A stretch of 64,000 bases of DNA from CAZBWP01 sp964630265 (GCA_964630265.1 CAZVRW010000009.1:1-64000); one strand, 5' to 3'; positions 26,272 through 35,633 are shown, counted from the stretch's first letter. The notes: generated from the letters alone by a model not told the origin. Translations and numbers: made by a program.

Positions 26272-28011
26272 TCATGGACGGCGGGATGCTGCCGCGCCGT
26301 CGTGCACGAAGACACCGCCCCGGGTGACCACGAAGTCAACGCGATCGTCGGTCAGCGCCTGCAGGCATTCCAGAGGCGTGTTGACGATCGGCTCCTCGTG
26401 GACGTTGAAGCTGGTGTTGATGAGCACCGGCAGTCCCGTCGCCGCCTTGTGGGCGGCGAGGATGTCGAAATAAAGGGGATTGGCGGCACGCTCGATCAAC
26501 TGCGGCCGGGCGGTGCCGTCGACGTGGACGACGGCGGGAATGCGGTCACGCCACGCCGGGCGGACGGCGCAGGTGATGGTCATGAAGCGGGCGGCGTAGC
26601 GGCTGACGGGTGGCAGGTCGAAGACCTCACCGGCGTCCGCGTCGGCCACCACCGGCGCGAACGGCATGAACTCGGTGCGCTGCAGCCGCGCATTCAATCG
26701 GTCGTTGATCGAGGCATCATCGGGTGCCGCGAGAATCGAGCGCGCGCCCAGCGCTCGGGGGCCGAACTCCATGCGCCCCGTGTAGAGCGCTCCGGCCTCC
26801 CCGCGGCGGAGCCGGGCAACCGTCTCGCCGAGGGGATCCGCCGAGACCCGCCGGACGCCGGGGGCGGCGGCAAGAACCCGGTCGACGGCATCGCCATGCT
26901 CGCGGCCCAGATAAACGTCTTCGAGCCGGTAGCGTCGGTCGAGCCACGTGGCCAGACCGTCCCGCTCCAGCAGCAACGACAGCGCCGCACCGACGGCCAG
27001 CCCGTCGTCGCCCATGGCCGGGAACACGAACACGTCGTTGAACGCGCCCGATTCGGCGAGCAGGCGATTGAGCGGGACGTTGGCGAAGACGCCGCCGGCG
27101 AGGGCCAAGTGGCTCAGCCGACGCGCGGCGTGGATCCGGTCGACGGAGGCGGCGATGCAGCTTTCCAACAGATGCTGCACGCTGGCGGCGACATCAGCTG
27201 GCTCCGCGTGTTCGGCGAGCGCGAAGACGTGTCGGCGCATCGCCTGATAGCTGGTGTAGTCGCTCTCGACGCGGCCGTGCGGGTCGACCCGGAAGCGCTC
27301 TGCCAGCGCATCATGGAGCCGCGAGGTGCCGTAAGCGGCGAGACCGGTCAGTTTGCCCTCGTGCCGATTGATGCGGTAACCGAGGGCCTCGGTGGCATAG
27401 CCATAAGCGAGGCCGAGGCTGTCGACGGGGATGGGCTGGTGCAGCGCCGCATCATCTCCCCATAAGGTTTCCAGGCGCCCGCCGTCGAGCACGTAGGCGC
27501 TGTAGTGCAGATGGTCGCCGCCGCCGTCGGCGGTGTAGACCAGCCCCTGCTCCCAATCGGTGAAGAACAAGGCGGACAGGGCGTGCGCCCGGTGATGGTT
27601 GGCGAAGTGGACCAGGGCATCCGGACGGACGCCGAGATGGCTCCGCAACAACTCGAGGTCGACGATGTCCTCGCCGCGCGAGCGCCCGGAGCGGCGGAGT
27701 TCGAGGAACAGGTCCTTCTGCTTCTGGGTGCCGAGCAGACCGCGGACCTTGCCTTCGATCAGCCGGCCGCCGCGAAAATGCGTGTAGAATCGCCAGGGCA
27801 GTCGCGTCCGGGTCAGCGCCACTGCCTCGACGTCCCGTCGCTCAAGCCCGGCGATCGACAGCACCTCGTCGATGGCGGCGTCGGGAATGCCGCCGCCATC
27901 GCCCTTGCGCCGGGTCAGGCGCTCCAGGGCGACGGCGGCGATCAGGCGATAGCCGTCGAACAGGGCCGCGGCGGCGTCGTGGTTGCCAGGGTGCACGCCA
28001 AGGGTGATCAT
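26272..28011 (-). CDS. NodU/CmcH-family carbamoyltransferase
   Basis: 579 residues of a carbamoyltransferase that passes a carbamoyl group from carbamoyl phosphate to a hydroxyl group, often on a sugar. N-terminal Kae1-like domain: MITLGVHPGNHDAAAALFDG, HFANHHRAHALSA with the conserved histidines, TADGGGDHLHYS, LALAGGVFANVPLN. C-terminal YrdC-like domain: GRMEFGPRALGARSILA, INTSFNVHEEPIV. It starts with a 4-bp ATGA overlap after the methyltransferase, implying joint function, perhaps decorating a glycan or secondary metabolite. Confidence 0.9.
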   Translation of the reverse strand: MITLGVHPGNHDAAAALFDGYRLIAAVALERLTRRKGDGGGIPDAAIDEVLSIAGLERRDVEAVALTRTRLPWRFYTHFRGGRLIEGKVRGLLGTQKQKDLFLELRRSGRSRGEDIVDLELLRSHLGVRPDALVHFANHHRAHALSALFFTDWEQGLVYTADGGGDHLHYSAYVLDGGRLETLWGDDAALHQPIPVDSLGLAYGYATEALGYRINRHEGKLTGLAAYGTSRLHDALAERFRVDPHGRVESDYTSYQAMRRHVFALAEHAEPADVAASVQHLLESCIAASVDRIHAARRLSHLALAGGVFANVPLNRLLAESGAFNDVFVFPAMGDDGLAVGAALSLLLERDGLATWLDRRYRLEDVYLGREHGDAVDRVLAAAPGVRRVSADPLGETVARLRRGEAGALYTGRMEFGPRALGARSILAAPDDASINDRLNARLQRTEFMPFAPVVADADAGEVFDLPPVSRYAARFMTITCAVRPAWRDRIPAVVHVDGTARPQLIERAANPLYFDILAAHKAATGLPVLINTSFNVHEEPIVNTPLECLQALTDDRVDFVVTRGGVFVHDGAAASRRP

Positions 28012-28682
28012 CGGCCGGGCGTCGCCTCCAGGACATGGAAGACCGAGCGACAGGCGAACGTGAACTCGCGGCGGATGGTGCGCCAGCCGGCAGTGGTCAG
28101 CACCGCCTCCCAGTCGGCCAGCGACCGGCCGCGATAGCCCAGCTCCCACTTGTGGCCGTGCGGGTCGGCGTCGGGCACGAAGCGCATCAGCGAGCGACCC
28201 GTCTTGACGGCCAACCGCTGGTGGACGCGGTGCAGATTGGCCGCGAGCCAGAACTCGAACTGCAGGCCTTCGAACGGCACCGAGGTGACGAGATAGCGCG
28301 CGCCGCTCTGCCGGAAGGTGCCGAGGATCTGTGGCACGGCCTCCCAGGGCAGGTGTTCGAGCGTCTCACAGCACAAGATGGCATCGAAGCCGGCCAGCCG
28401 ATCCGGGGCGACGGTGGTCAGGTCGGCCTGGAGATGCGGTACGTCGGGACGATCGAAATGGCGCGGCGTGAGATCCAGAGTGGTCACCGCATAGCCGGCG
28501 TTGTCGAGGAGCGCCGTCACCAGGCCGAGATAGGGGCCGACCTCGAGCACGCGTTCGACGGCAAGCACCTGCAGCAGGTGCACCTGCAGCCATTGATGCT
28601 GAATGCGCTTTTCGCTGTAGTAGTTGAACCACGTCGACCGCCAGGTGGCGCGATCCTCGGGAGACGGCGGCAGCGCACTCAC
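28008..28682 (-). CDS. SAM-dependent class I methyltransferase
   Basis: Motif I is VLEVGPYLGLVTALLDNAGYAVTTLDLTP and the post-motif acidic step is ILCCETLEHLPWEAVP, both typical of small-molecule methyltransferases. The frame is open to an ATG at 28853, but the first 55 residues would overlap the conserved end of mltG and look like antiframe sequence. A GTG at 28682 after the mltG stop gives a 224-residue protein without a clear ribosome site, so the start is uncertain. It overlaps the carbamoyltransferase by 4 bp. Confidence 0.75.
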   Translation of the reverse strand: MSALPPSPEDRATWRSTWFNYYSEKRIQHQWLQVHLLQVLAVERVLEVGPYLGLVTALLDNAGYAVTTLDLTPRHFDRPDVPHLQADLTTVAPDRLAGFDAILCCETLEHLPWEAVPQILGTFRQSGARYLVTSVPFEGLQFEFWLAANLHRVHQRLAVKTGRSLMRFVPDADPHGHKWELGYRGRSLADWEAVLTTAGWRTIRREFTFACRSVFHVLEATPGR

Positions 28683-28728
28683 GACGGACGGTGCCGCCCG
28701 ACCGAGCGCGGCCGCCTCGATGCGTCGC

Positions 28729-29721
28729 TCACCGCGCTCCCGATCGTCGCTCGCGTTCGAGCTTGCGCCAACGGGCGACGTTGCGGTTGTGTTCTTGGAG
28801 AGTCTTGGCAAAGGCATGACCGCCGGTTCCGTCGGCAACGAAATAAAGGGCATCGGTCTCCGCCGGCCGTGTCGCCGCCGCCAGCGCGACGCGGCCCGGA
28901 TTGGCGATCGGCCCCGGCGGCAGACCGCCCACCCGATAGGTGTTGTAGGGGGAATCGAGCTTCAGGTCGTCGCTGGTCAACGGCCGATCGAGGCGGCCCA
29001 GGCCATCACTGACGGCGTAAAGCACGGTCGGATCGGCCTGCAGCGGCATCCCCCGCCTCAGCCGGTTGACGAACACGCCGGCGATGCGCGGCGCCTCGTC
29101 ATCGGAGCCGGCCTCCTTCTGGACGATGGAGGCAAGCACCAGCGCCTCCTCCGGGCTCGCCAGTGGCAGGTCGGGGGCCCGGTCGGCCCAGGCCTCGGCC
29201 AGCGCGACGTCCATCGCCTGCTGCATCCGCCGGATCACGGCGGCCCGGGAATCGCCGAACGAGACGTGGTAGGTCTCGGGCAACAGCGAGCCCTCCGGCG
29301 GCAATGACTCGATCTCGCCGTTCAACCCGGGCGTCGCCGCGAGGACGGCTGCGACCTGCTTGACGGTCAGTCCCTCGGGCACGGTCACCGGACGCGCCAC
29401 CGTCCTGCCGGCGCGCAGAATGGCGACGACATCGCTGGCGCTGACAGCGGGCGGAAACGCGTATTCACCCGCCCGCAGCGCCTGATGCGCACGTTCAAAG
29501 CGGGCTCCGAGACGAAAGAGAAGTGCGTTGTCGATCACCCCGGCGGCTTCCAGTCGCTCGGCAATGGCGCGGACGGACGACCCGGCGGGGATCACCACGA
29601 CGGTCTCGTCGACCAGCGGACCTGGGCCCTGGTAGCGGTCGAGCGCCCAGACGCCGACGAAGAGCACCACAAGTGCCGCCGAGACCAATCCGCCGAGAAC
29701 GATGCTGACGAGGCGCAACAC
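28729..29721 (-). CDS. mltG: Endolytic murein transglycosylase MltG
   Basis: Inner-membrane lytic transglycosylase that ends nascent glycan strands. About 330 residues: one membrane helix near residues 5-25 (LVSIVLGGLVSAALVVLFVGVWAL), a LysM-like segment (VVIPAGSSVRAIAERLEAAGVI), and the YceG catalytic region with LLPETYHVSFG, LASIVQKEAG and the final HAFAKTLQEHNRNV. The GTG at 29721, 15 bp after fabF, is taken as start; upstream codons lie inside fabF. Placement after fabF is common in proteobacteria. Confidence 0.88.
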   Translation of the reverse strand: MLRLVSIVLGGLVSAALVVLFVGVWALDRYQGPGPLVDETVVVIPAGSSVRAIAERLEAAGVIDNALLFRLGARFERAHQALRAGEYAFPPAVSASDVVAILRAGRTVARPVTVPEGLTVKQVAAVLAATPGLNGEIESLPPEGSLLPETYHVSFGDSRAAVIRRMQQAMDVALAEAWADRAPDLPLASPEEALVLASIVQKEAGSDDEAPRIAGVFVNRLRRGMPLQADPTVLYAVSDGLGRLDRPLTSDDLKLDSPYNTYRVGGLPPGPIANPGRVALAAATRPAETDALYFVADGTGGHAFAKTLQEHNRNVARWRKLERERRSGAR

Positions 29722-29735
29722 GCGCCGCGCCGAGC

Positions 29736-30998
29736 CTAATGGACGGCCTTGAACACCAGCGAAGCGTTGGTGCCGCCAAACCCGAAGGAATTCGACATGG
29801 CAGCCCGCACCGGCCGCTCCTTCGCCTGGTGCGGCACCAGATCGAGATCGCACCCCTCGTCCGGCGTGTCCAGGTTCAGGGTCGGGGGGATGACGCCGGT
29901 GTTGATCGCCTTGATGGTGTAGATGGCCTCAGCGGCGCCCGCGGCGCCCAACAGATGGCCGATCGCCGACTTCGTCGACGACATGGAAAGCTTATAGGCG
30001 GCGTCGCCGAATACCCGCTTGACCGCGCCGGCTTCGATCTCGTCGCCGAGAGGCGTCGACGTGCCGTGGGCGTTGATATAGTCGATCTCGTCGGGCGCCA
30101 AGGCGGCGTTACGCAACGCCGCCGTCATGCAGGCGGTGGCCCCGGCGCCGGTCTCCGAAGGTGCGGTGATGTGATGGGCATCGCCAGAGAGGCCGTAGCC
30201 GATCACCTCGGCATAGATGGTCGCCCCACGCTTGCGGGCATGCTCGTATTCCTCGAGCACGACGATGCCCGCGCCCTCGGCGATGACGAAACCGTCGCGG
30301 CCAACGTCCCAGGGTCTGGACGCCTTCTCCGGCGTATCGTTGTACTTGGTGGAGAGGGCCCGAGCCGCCGAAAAGCCGGCAATACCAAGACGGCCGACCG
30401 CGGCTTCGGTGCCGCCGGCGATCATCACGTCGGCATCGCCGAACATGATGAGCCGGGCCGAATCGCCGATGGCGTGCGCGCCGGTGGCGCAGGCGGTGGC
30501 GACCGAGTGGTTCGGCCCCCGATAGCCGTACTTGATGGAAATATGGCCGCTCGCCAGATTAATCAGCGCCGAGGGAATGAAGAACGGGCTGATCTTTCGG
30601 ATCTTGCCCTCCTCAAGCAGGATGGCGTTGCGGGCGATCTCGTTGAGGCCGCCGATCCCTGACCCGACCAACACGCCGGTGCGCAGGCGCTCCTCTTCGT
30701 CGACCGTCTCCCAGCCGGCGTCTTCGATCGCCTGTTGTGCGGCGGCAAGGGCGTAAACGATGAACGTCTCCATCCGGCGCCGCTCTTTCGCCGGCACCCA
30801 GTCGTCGGCATTGAAGCCGCCCTCCCGCGTCTCACCGAGAGGCACCATACCGGCGATCTTCGCCGGCAGGTCCGACACGTCGAACGTCTGGATGGCGCGA
30901 ATGCCCGACTCGCCGTTGGTGATGCGGTCCCAGTTGGTACGAACGCCACATCCGAGAGGTGTGACAAGGCCGAGGCCGGTGACGACGACACGTCTCAT
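29736..30998 (-). CDS. fabF: 3-oxoacyl-[ACP] synthase II
   Basis: Elongating condensing enzyme of fatty-acid synthesis, 420 residues. Catalytic Cys in SVATACATGAHAIG, histidines in NAHGTSTPLGD and AIGHLLGAAGAAE, and the end motif NSFGFGGTNASLVF are all intact. AAGGAATG lies before the ATG. It follows acpP by about 96 bp in the same direction. Confidence 0.96.
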   Translation of the reverse strand: MRRVVVTGLGLVTPLGCGVRTNWDRITNGESGIRAIQTFDVSDLPAKIAGMVPLGETREGGFNADDWVPAKERRRMETFIVYALAAAQQAIEDAGWETVDEEERLRTGVLVGSGIGGLNEIARNAILLEEGKIRKISPFFIPSALINLASGHISIKYGYRGPNHSVATACATGAHAIGDSARLIMFGDADVMIAGGTEAAVGRLGIAGFSAARALSTKYNDTPEKASRPWDVGRDGFVIAEGAGIVVLEEYEHARKRGATIYAEVIGYGLSGDAHHITAPSETGAGATACMTAALRNAALAPDEIDYINAHGTSTPLGDEIEAGAVKRVFGDAAYKLSMSSTKSAIGHLLGAAGAAEAIYTIKAINTGVIPPTLNLDTPDEGCDLDLVPHQAKERPVRAAMSNSFGFGGTNASLVFKAVH

Positions 30999-31094
30999 GC
31001 TTTCAACTCATTCCTTTTCATGGCTGCGGCGCCTCGCGGCCGCCGCGCCGTGACGGCGCCATTGCATGGCGCCCGAAGTACCCAACGCGATCGG

Positions 31095-31328
31095 TCAGGT
31101 CGCATTCGAGATATAGTCAACGGCATCCTTGACGGTCGAGATTTTCTCGGCCGCCTCGTCCGGGATTTCGATCCCGAACTCTTCTTCGAATGCCATGACC
31201 AGTTCAACCGTGTCCAGGCTGTCGGCGCCCAGATCGTCGATGAAGCTGGCGTTCTCGACCACCTTGGCCTCGTCGACGCCCAGGTGATCAACGATGATTT
31301 TTTTTACCCGCTCGGCAATATCGCTCAT
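31095..31328 (-). CDS. acpP: Acyl carrier protein
   Basis: 77 residues, strongly acidic. Phosphopantetheine attaches to Ser in IDDLGADSLDTVELVMAFEEE. The start is the ATG at 31328 after GAGGG. Codon and length are as expected. It stands between fabG and fabF, the standard order. Confidence 0.96.
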   Translation of the reverse strand: MSDIAERVKKIIVDHLGVDEAKVVENASFIDDLGADSLDTVELVMAFEEEFGIEIPDEAAEKISTVKDAVDYISNAT

Positions 31329-31504
31329 CTCTATAACCCTCGATCTTTTTGGTCGTGTGGTGAGTGGATCCTCGGTGGATGCAAGCGATGCCCCTCCTGT
31401 GCGCTGGTTCGCAACCGGCCGGCGGGAAACGCACTGATGTGGTAGCACACCAAACACGCCCCGGCCAAGAGCCTGGCGCACCGACCCGGCGCCGCCGAAG
31501 GAGA

Positions 31505-32242
31505 TCAGATCATCGCCATTCCGCCATTTACGTGAAGGGTTTGGCCTGTAACATAGGCGGCATCTTCGCTCGCCAGAAACGCCACACAGGCGGCAATCTC
31601 ACGTGCCGTTCCCATGCGGCCGGTCGGGATCGCCCCGAGAATCGCCGACTTGCGATCCTCCGACAATCCACGGGTCATATCGGTATCGATGAATCCCGGC
31701 GCCACGCAGTTGGCGGTGATGCCGCGGCTGGCCACCTCGTGGGCCAGCGATTTGACCATGCCGACGAGACCGGCCTTGGAGGCCGCATAGTTCGCTTGGC
31801 CCGGATTGCCGGTGGCGCCGACGATCGACGTGATGGCGATGATCCGTCCCCAACGCTTTTTCATCATCCCACGCAACGCGGCGCGCGCCAAGCGGAACCC
31901 GGTCGTCAGGTTGACGTCGATCACCTCGGCCCAGTCCTCGTCGGACATCCTGAGCGCGAGTCCGTCGCGAGTTATGCCGGCATTGTGAACCAGGATATCG
32001 ATGCCGCCGAGAGCGTCGCTCGCCGCTTTCACCAGCGAGTCGGCCGCGGCCGGCTCACCGAGATCGGCGGGTTCGACGACGGCCGCCGCGCCCAGCGCGC
32101 CCGCCACCGCCTCCAGAGCGTCACGGCGCCGTCCGCTGAGCGCCACCCGGGCGCCCTGCCCGGCCAGCGCCGTCGCGATCGCCGCGCCGATCCCGCCCGA
32201 CGCGCCGGTCACCAGCGCCGATCTCCCCCCAAGATCGAACAT
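31505..32242 (-). CDS. fabG: 3-oxoacyl-[ACP] reductase
   Basis: NADPH-dependent ketoreductase of fatty-acid synthesis, 245 residues. SDR features: TGASGGIG cofactor loop, HNAG, catalytic Ser in IAITSIVG, and YAASK with the Tyr-Lys pair; C-terminal VTGQTLHVNGG. Lies 44 bp after fabD. Confidence 0.95.
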   Translation of the reverse strand: MFDLGGRSALVTGASGGIGAAIATALAGQGARVALSGRRRDALEAVAGALGAAAVVEPADLGEPAAADSLVKAASDALGGIDILVHNAGITRDGLALRMSDEDWAEVIDVNLTTGFRLARAALRGMMKKRWGRIIAITSIVGATGNPGQANYAASKAGLVGMVKSLAHEVASRGITANCVAPGFIDTDMTRGLSEDRKSAILGAIPTGRMGTAREIAACVAFLASEDAAYVTGQTLHVNGGMAMI

Positions 32243-32286
32243 CGATTCTACACGGCTGCGAATGGTAACAGCGACCCCGACGACCC

Positions 32287-33225
32287 TCAGAGGGTCGCCA
32301 GGTACGCCTCGACCTCTTCGGGCGTGCCGACGGAGATGGCGGAGAGATTCTTGTCGATGCGGCGGGCAAGGCCGGACAGCACCCGGCCGGTCCCGACCTC
32401 GACGATCTGATCGACGCCCTGTTCGACCATGTGCAACATGGTCTCGCGCCAGCGCACCATCGACGTGATCTGCTCGACCAACAGGCGGCGGATGTCGTGC
32501 GCGCGATCGACCGCACCGGCGGTGACGTTGGAGACGACCGGCACCCGCGGGTCGCGGATCGTGATCTCGTTGAGGGCCCGCTCGACGGCATCAGCGGCGG
32601 GACTCATCATCGTGCAATGGAAGGGAGCGCTGACCGGCAACATGATGCTGCGCTTGGCGCCCCGCGTCGCCGCGATGCCGAGCGCGCGACGGATGGCGCC
32701 GATGGCGCCGCTCAACACTACTTGGCGCGGCGCATTGTCGTTTGCCGCGGCGCAAACATCGCCCTCGGCCGCTTCATCGGCGACCATGCAGGCTTCCGCC
32801 AAGTCCATCGGCAAGGCCGCCATGCCGCCGAGACCAACCGGCACCGCCTCCTGCATCGCCCGCCCGCGAACCCGCAGGATGCGAGCGGCATCGCCCACCG
32901 ACAGGCTGCCGGTCGCGACCAGCGCCGAATATTCGCCCAGCGAATGGCCGGCGACGAACTTGCAGTCGCGCCCTAGATCCAATCGGCTTTCGTGCTCCAG
33001 CACGCGGAAGGCGGCCATGCTGACGGCCATCAGCGCCGGCTGGGCATTTGCCGTCAGCGTCAGCCGATCCTCCGGCCCCTCGAACATCAAACTGGTTAGA
33101 TCCTCGCCGAGCGCATCGTTGACCTCGTCAAAGACCTCTCGCGCGGCCGGATAGGCGGCGGCAAGGGCGCGGCCCATACCGACGGCTTGCGACCCTTGCC
33201 CTGGAAAAACAAAGACGCGGCTCAT
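32287..33225 (-). CDS. fabD: Malonyl-CoA:ACP transacylase
   Basis: Moves malonyl groups from CoA to ACP. 312 residues: FPGQGSQAVGMG at the N-terminus, nucleophile Ser in VAGHSLGEYSALVA near residue 98, catalytic His in VSAPFHCTMM, and QITSMVRW. The ATG at 33225 follows GAGGGATA. First gene of the leftward operon, with a good promoter just upstream. Confidence 0.95.
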   Translation of the reverse strand: MSRVFVFPGQGSQAVGMGRALAAAYPAAREVFDEVNDALGEDLTSLMFEGPEDRLTLTANAQPALMAVSMAAFRVLEHESRLDLGRDCKFVAGHSLGEYSALVATGSLSVGDAARILRVRGRAMQEAVPVGLGGMAALPMDLAEACMVADEAAEGDVCAAANDNAPRQVVLSGAIGAIRRALGIAATRGAKRSIMLPVSAPFHCTMMSPAADAVERALNEITIRDPRVPVVSNVTAGAVDRAHDIRRLLVEQITSMVRWRETMLHMVEQGVDQIVEVGTGRVLSGLARRIDKNLSAISVGTPEEVEAYLATL

Positions 33226-33262
33226 GGTGTTATCCCTCAACAGCCTCGCTATTCGGCGCGAA

Positions 33263-33290
33263 CAGATAAACTGTGTCACAAGTCTGTCAA
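33263..33290 (-). promoter_or_regulatory. Sigma-70-type promoter of the fab operon
   Basis: Read on the minus strand: TTGACA (33290-33285), 16-bp spacer, TATCTG (33268-33263). The -35 is perfect and the -10 matches at four positions. It lies about 40 bp ahead of fabD, and no other gene intervenes. The space on to 33618 is AT-rich in part (33390-33420) and shows no other clear element except a sigma-54-like site. Confidence 0.65.
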
Positions 33291-33547
33291 GCGGCGGCGT
33301 GCGGGCCCCTTCCCTGCTCCGCCGATTCTTGTTGCCACCGTCGGCGCCAACTCGCTTGGTTTGCTTTGTATTTCAACGGCACACAGAACTTTGTCCACAA
33401 TAAATGTTACAATTTGTTTCGAGACATGTGAAGACGCGACGAAGCTCCGAATCGGCGGTTTTTTCGCCCCGCGACGTTCGGCGACGCGCGCCTGCGTCGA
33501 ATCTTAGGCGCCATCCATGGCGACCAGGGGACCGCGGCGCGGCATCG

Positions 33548-33563
33548 TGGCAAGGCGGTTGCC
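33548..33563 (+). promoter_or_regulatory. Possible sigma-54 promoter before a small gene
   Basis: TGGCAAG-GCGG-TTGCC has the GG-N10-GC core and matches the sigma-54 consensus except at two positions. It would start RNA about 45 nt before the small gene at 33619. Unlike the flagellar sites it has no GGCA-N5-TGCC site upstream, so support is modest. Confidence 0.35.
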
Positions 33564-33618
33564 GACGCGCGCGGCGCGCCCATGTCTTAGCCGATGACGA
33601 TGGCCACGGGAGGTGTCG

Positions 33619-33834
33619 ATGACCTGGAGCCACTCACGGATCATGAGCGTTCACGACGACGAGGGAGCTCTTGTCGTCCACGGCGACGCGGGCTGGGAGG
33701 CGTTTCCCTTCGGACTCGACGGCGGGCCGAGTGGGGTTTATCCGACCCGGGAGCAGGCGATCGAAATCGTCGAGAGTCTGCTCGGCGAGGTGACCTGCTG
33801 CGTCGGCCACCTCGCCGACGATTCGGATCGCTAA
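33619..33834 (+). CDS. Small conserved-looking protein of unknown function
   Basis: 71 residues, acidic. A central stretch GWEAFPFGLDGGPSGVYPTREQAIEIVESLL recalls short domains (DUF2188-like) in which an aromatic strand is followed by a helix, but the resemblance is weak. Two adjacent cysteines (VTCCVGH) lie near the end. The ATG at 33619 has an excellent GGGAGG six bases upstream, good evidence that it is translated. Not in an operon with the peroxiredoxin for certain (102-bp gap). Confidence 0.65.
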   Translation: MTWSHSRIMSVHDDEGALVVHGDAGWEAFPFGLDGGPSGVYPTREQAIEIVESLLGEVTCCVGHLADDSDR

Positions 33835-33936
33835 GGGTCGCCCGGCACAGCCTCGCGTTTCTGTCCCGGTGCATGGCGAGACCGTTGCCGCTGCGATGCG
33901 CGGCTCCATCAACGCCCCATCTTCCAGGAGAGACAA

Positions 33937-34467
33937 ATGCCTCATGTCCCATCGGTGGTTTTCAAGACACGCGTGCGCAACGAGTCGCTCGGCGGCCCCA
34001 ACCCGTTCGAATGGAAAGACCGCAGCACGGACGAAATCTTCAAGGGTAAGCGCGTCGTCGTATTTTCCCTGCCCGGCGCCTTCACGCCGACGTGCTCCAG
34101 CAATCATCTGCCGCGGTACGAAGCGCTGTACGACGACTTCAAGGCGCTCGGCATCGACGACGTGATCTGCCTCTCCGTCAACGATGCCTTCGTCATGTAC
34201 CAGTGGGGCAAAAGCCAGGGCGCCGAAAAGGTGTTCCTGCTCCCCGACGGCAACGGCGAGTTCACCCGCAAGATGGGGATGCTGGTCGACAAGTCGAACC
34301 TGGGTTTCGGCATGCGCAGCTGGCGCTACTCCATGGTCGTCAACGATGGCGAGATCGAGAAGATGTTCGTCGAGCCGGGCTATGACGACAACTGTCCGAC
34401 GGATCCGTTCGAGGTCTCCGACGCCGACACCATGCTCAACTATCTTCGCGGCAAGGCGGCGGCTTGA
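33937..34467 (+). CDS. Peroxiredoxin, Prx5/glutaredoxin-dependent type
   Basis: Reduces hydrogen peroxide and alkyl peroxides. 176 residues. The peroxidatic cysteine is in PGAFTPTCSSNHLP; the GMRSWRYSMVVNDGEIEKMFVEPG segment is typical of the Prx5 branch, which is reduced by glutaredoxin/glutathione. A further Cys in DDNCPTDPFEVSDADTML also matches that branch. AGGAGAG precedes the ATG. No fused glutaredoxin domain. Confidence 0.92.
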   Translation: MPHVPSVVFKTRVRNESLGGPNPFEWKDRSTDEIFKGKRVVVFSLPGAFTPTCSSNHLPRYEALYDDFKALGIDDVICLSVNDAFVMYQWGKSQGAEKVFLLPDGNGEFTRKMGMLVDKSNLGFGMRSWRYSMVVNDGEIEKMFVEPGYDDNCPTDPFEVSDADTMLNYLRGKAAA

Positions 34468-34514
34468 TCCGTCGGCAACGCCATCGAGGCATTTTGGACC
34501 AGGGAGCGATTGGC

Positions 34515-35621
34515 ATGCAGCGGCTGTTTCTCCTGACAATCCTGATCGTCGGCTTGGCAACGGCGGCGAACGCGCGCACGGTGCAGACCCAGGCGGGCGC
34601 CGTCGCCATCGAGACCGTCGCCGACGGCCTCGATTCGCCGTGGGGTCTCGCCTTCCTGCCCGATGGCCGGATGCTGGTGACTGAACGTCCTGGGCGGCTG
34701 CGCGTCGTCACCGCCGATGGCACGATCTCGGCGCCGGTGTCGGGGCTGCCGACCATCGAGGCGCCAGGCCAGGGCGGCCTGCTCGACGTCGCCCTCGACC
34801 CGGCGTTCCCCGAGACGGGGGTGATCTACGTCGCCTTCGTCGAACCGGGCGACGGCGGTGTCTCGACAGCGGTCGCCCGCGGCCGCTTGGCGGGGACCAA
34901 CCTGCTTGATGTCGAAGTCATCTTTCGCCAGGTGCCGAAGCTGCCGGGGCGGCATCATTTCGGATCGCGCCTCGCCTTCGCGCCGGACGGCACGCTGTTC
35001 GTCACCCTCGGCGAGCGCAACGAGTTCGAGCCGGCACAGGACAACACCAACCACCTCGGCACCATCGTCCGCATCAATCCGGACGGCTCGGTGCCCGCCG
35101 ACAATCCATTCATCGGCCGCAGCGACGCCCTGCCGGAGATCTGGTCCTATGGCCATCGCAACGTTCAGGGGGCGGCGATCCATCCGGAAACCGGCAAGCT
35201 ATGGGCGCACGAGTTCGGCCCGCGCGGCGGCGACGAACTGAACATCCCCGAGGCCGGCAAGAACTACGGCTGGCCGCTGGTCAGTTGGGGCCGGCACTAT
35301 TGGGGCGGCGGCATCCCCGATCCGCCAACCCGACCCGATCTGGCGCAATCCATCTATCACTGGACGCCGGTAATCTCGCCATCGGGGATGACGTTCTATA
35401 CCGGAGACCTGTTCCCCGACTGGCGCGGCAACCTGCTGATCGGCGGCCTCACGTCGCAGGGGGTGGTGCGGCTGTCGCTGGACGGCGAGCGAGTCACTGA
35501 CGAGGAGCGGATCGACATGGAGACGCGCATCCGCAACGTTCGCCAGGGGCCCGACGGGGCCGTCTACCTTCTCGTCGACGGGTCCGACGGCGCGGTCCTC
35601 CGGCTGACGCCGGCCTCCTGA
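34515..35621 (+). CDS. PQQ-dependent aldose/soluble-glucose-dehydrogenase-like protein
   Basis: 368 residues with a cleavable signal peptide (MQRLFLLTILIVGLATAANA), so periplasmic. Six-bladed beta-propeller of the glucose/sorbosone dehydrogenase family: GLDSPWGLAFLPDGRMLVTER, GQGGLLDVALDP, the PGRHHFGSRLAF block, IWSYGHRNVQGAAIHP with the catalytic His, and WTPVISPSGMTFY. Relatives such as YliI oxidise aldoses with PQQ. Whether this organism makes PQQ is not shown in the window. GGAGCG precedes the chosen ATG. Confidence 0.88.
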   Translation: MQRLFLLTILIVGLATAANARTVQTQAGAVAIETVADGLDSPWGLAFLPDGRMLVTERPGRLRVVTADGTISAPVSGLPTIEAPGQGGLLDVALDPAFPETGVIYVAFVEPGDGGVSTAVARGRLAGTNLLDVEVIFRQVPKLPGRHHFGSRLAFAPDGTLFVTLGERNEFEPAQDNTNHLGTIVRINPDGSVPADNPFIGRSDALPEIWSYGHRNVQGAAIHPETGKLWAHEFGPRGGDELNIPEAGKNYGWPLVSWGRHYWGGGIPDPPTRPDLAQSIYHWTPVISPSGMTFYTGDLFPDWRGNLLIGGLTSQGVVRLSLDGERVTDEERIDMETRIRNVRQGPDGAVYLLVDGSDGAVLRLTPAS

Positions 35622-35633
35622 CGCTTGCGGTCG

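Noticed and set aside
33874..33889. GG-N10-GC element before the peroxiredoxin gene
   Set aside because: Too many mismatches to the sigma-54 consensus (TGGCGAG, TTGCC) in high-GC DNA to call.
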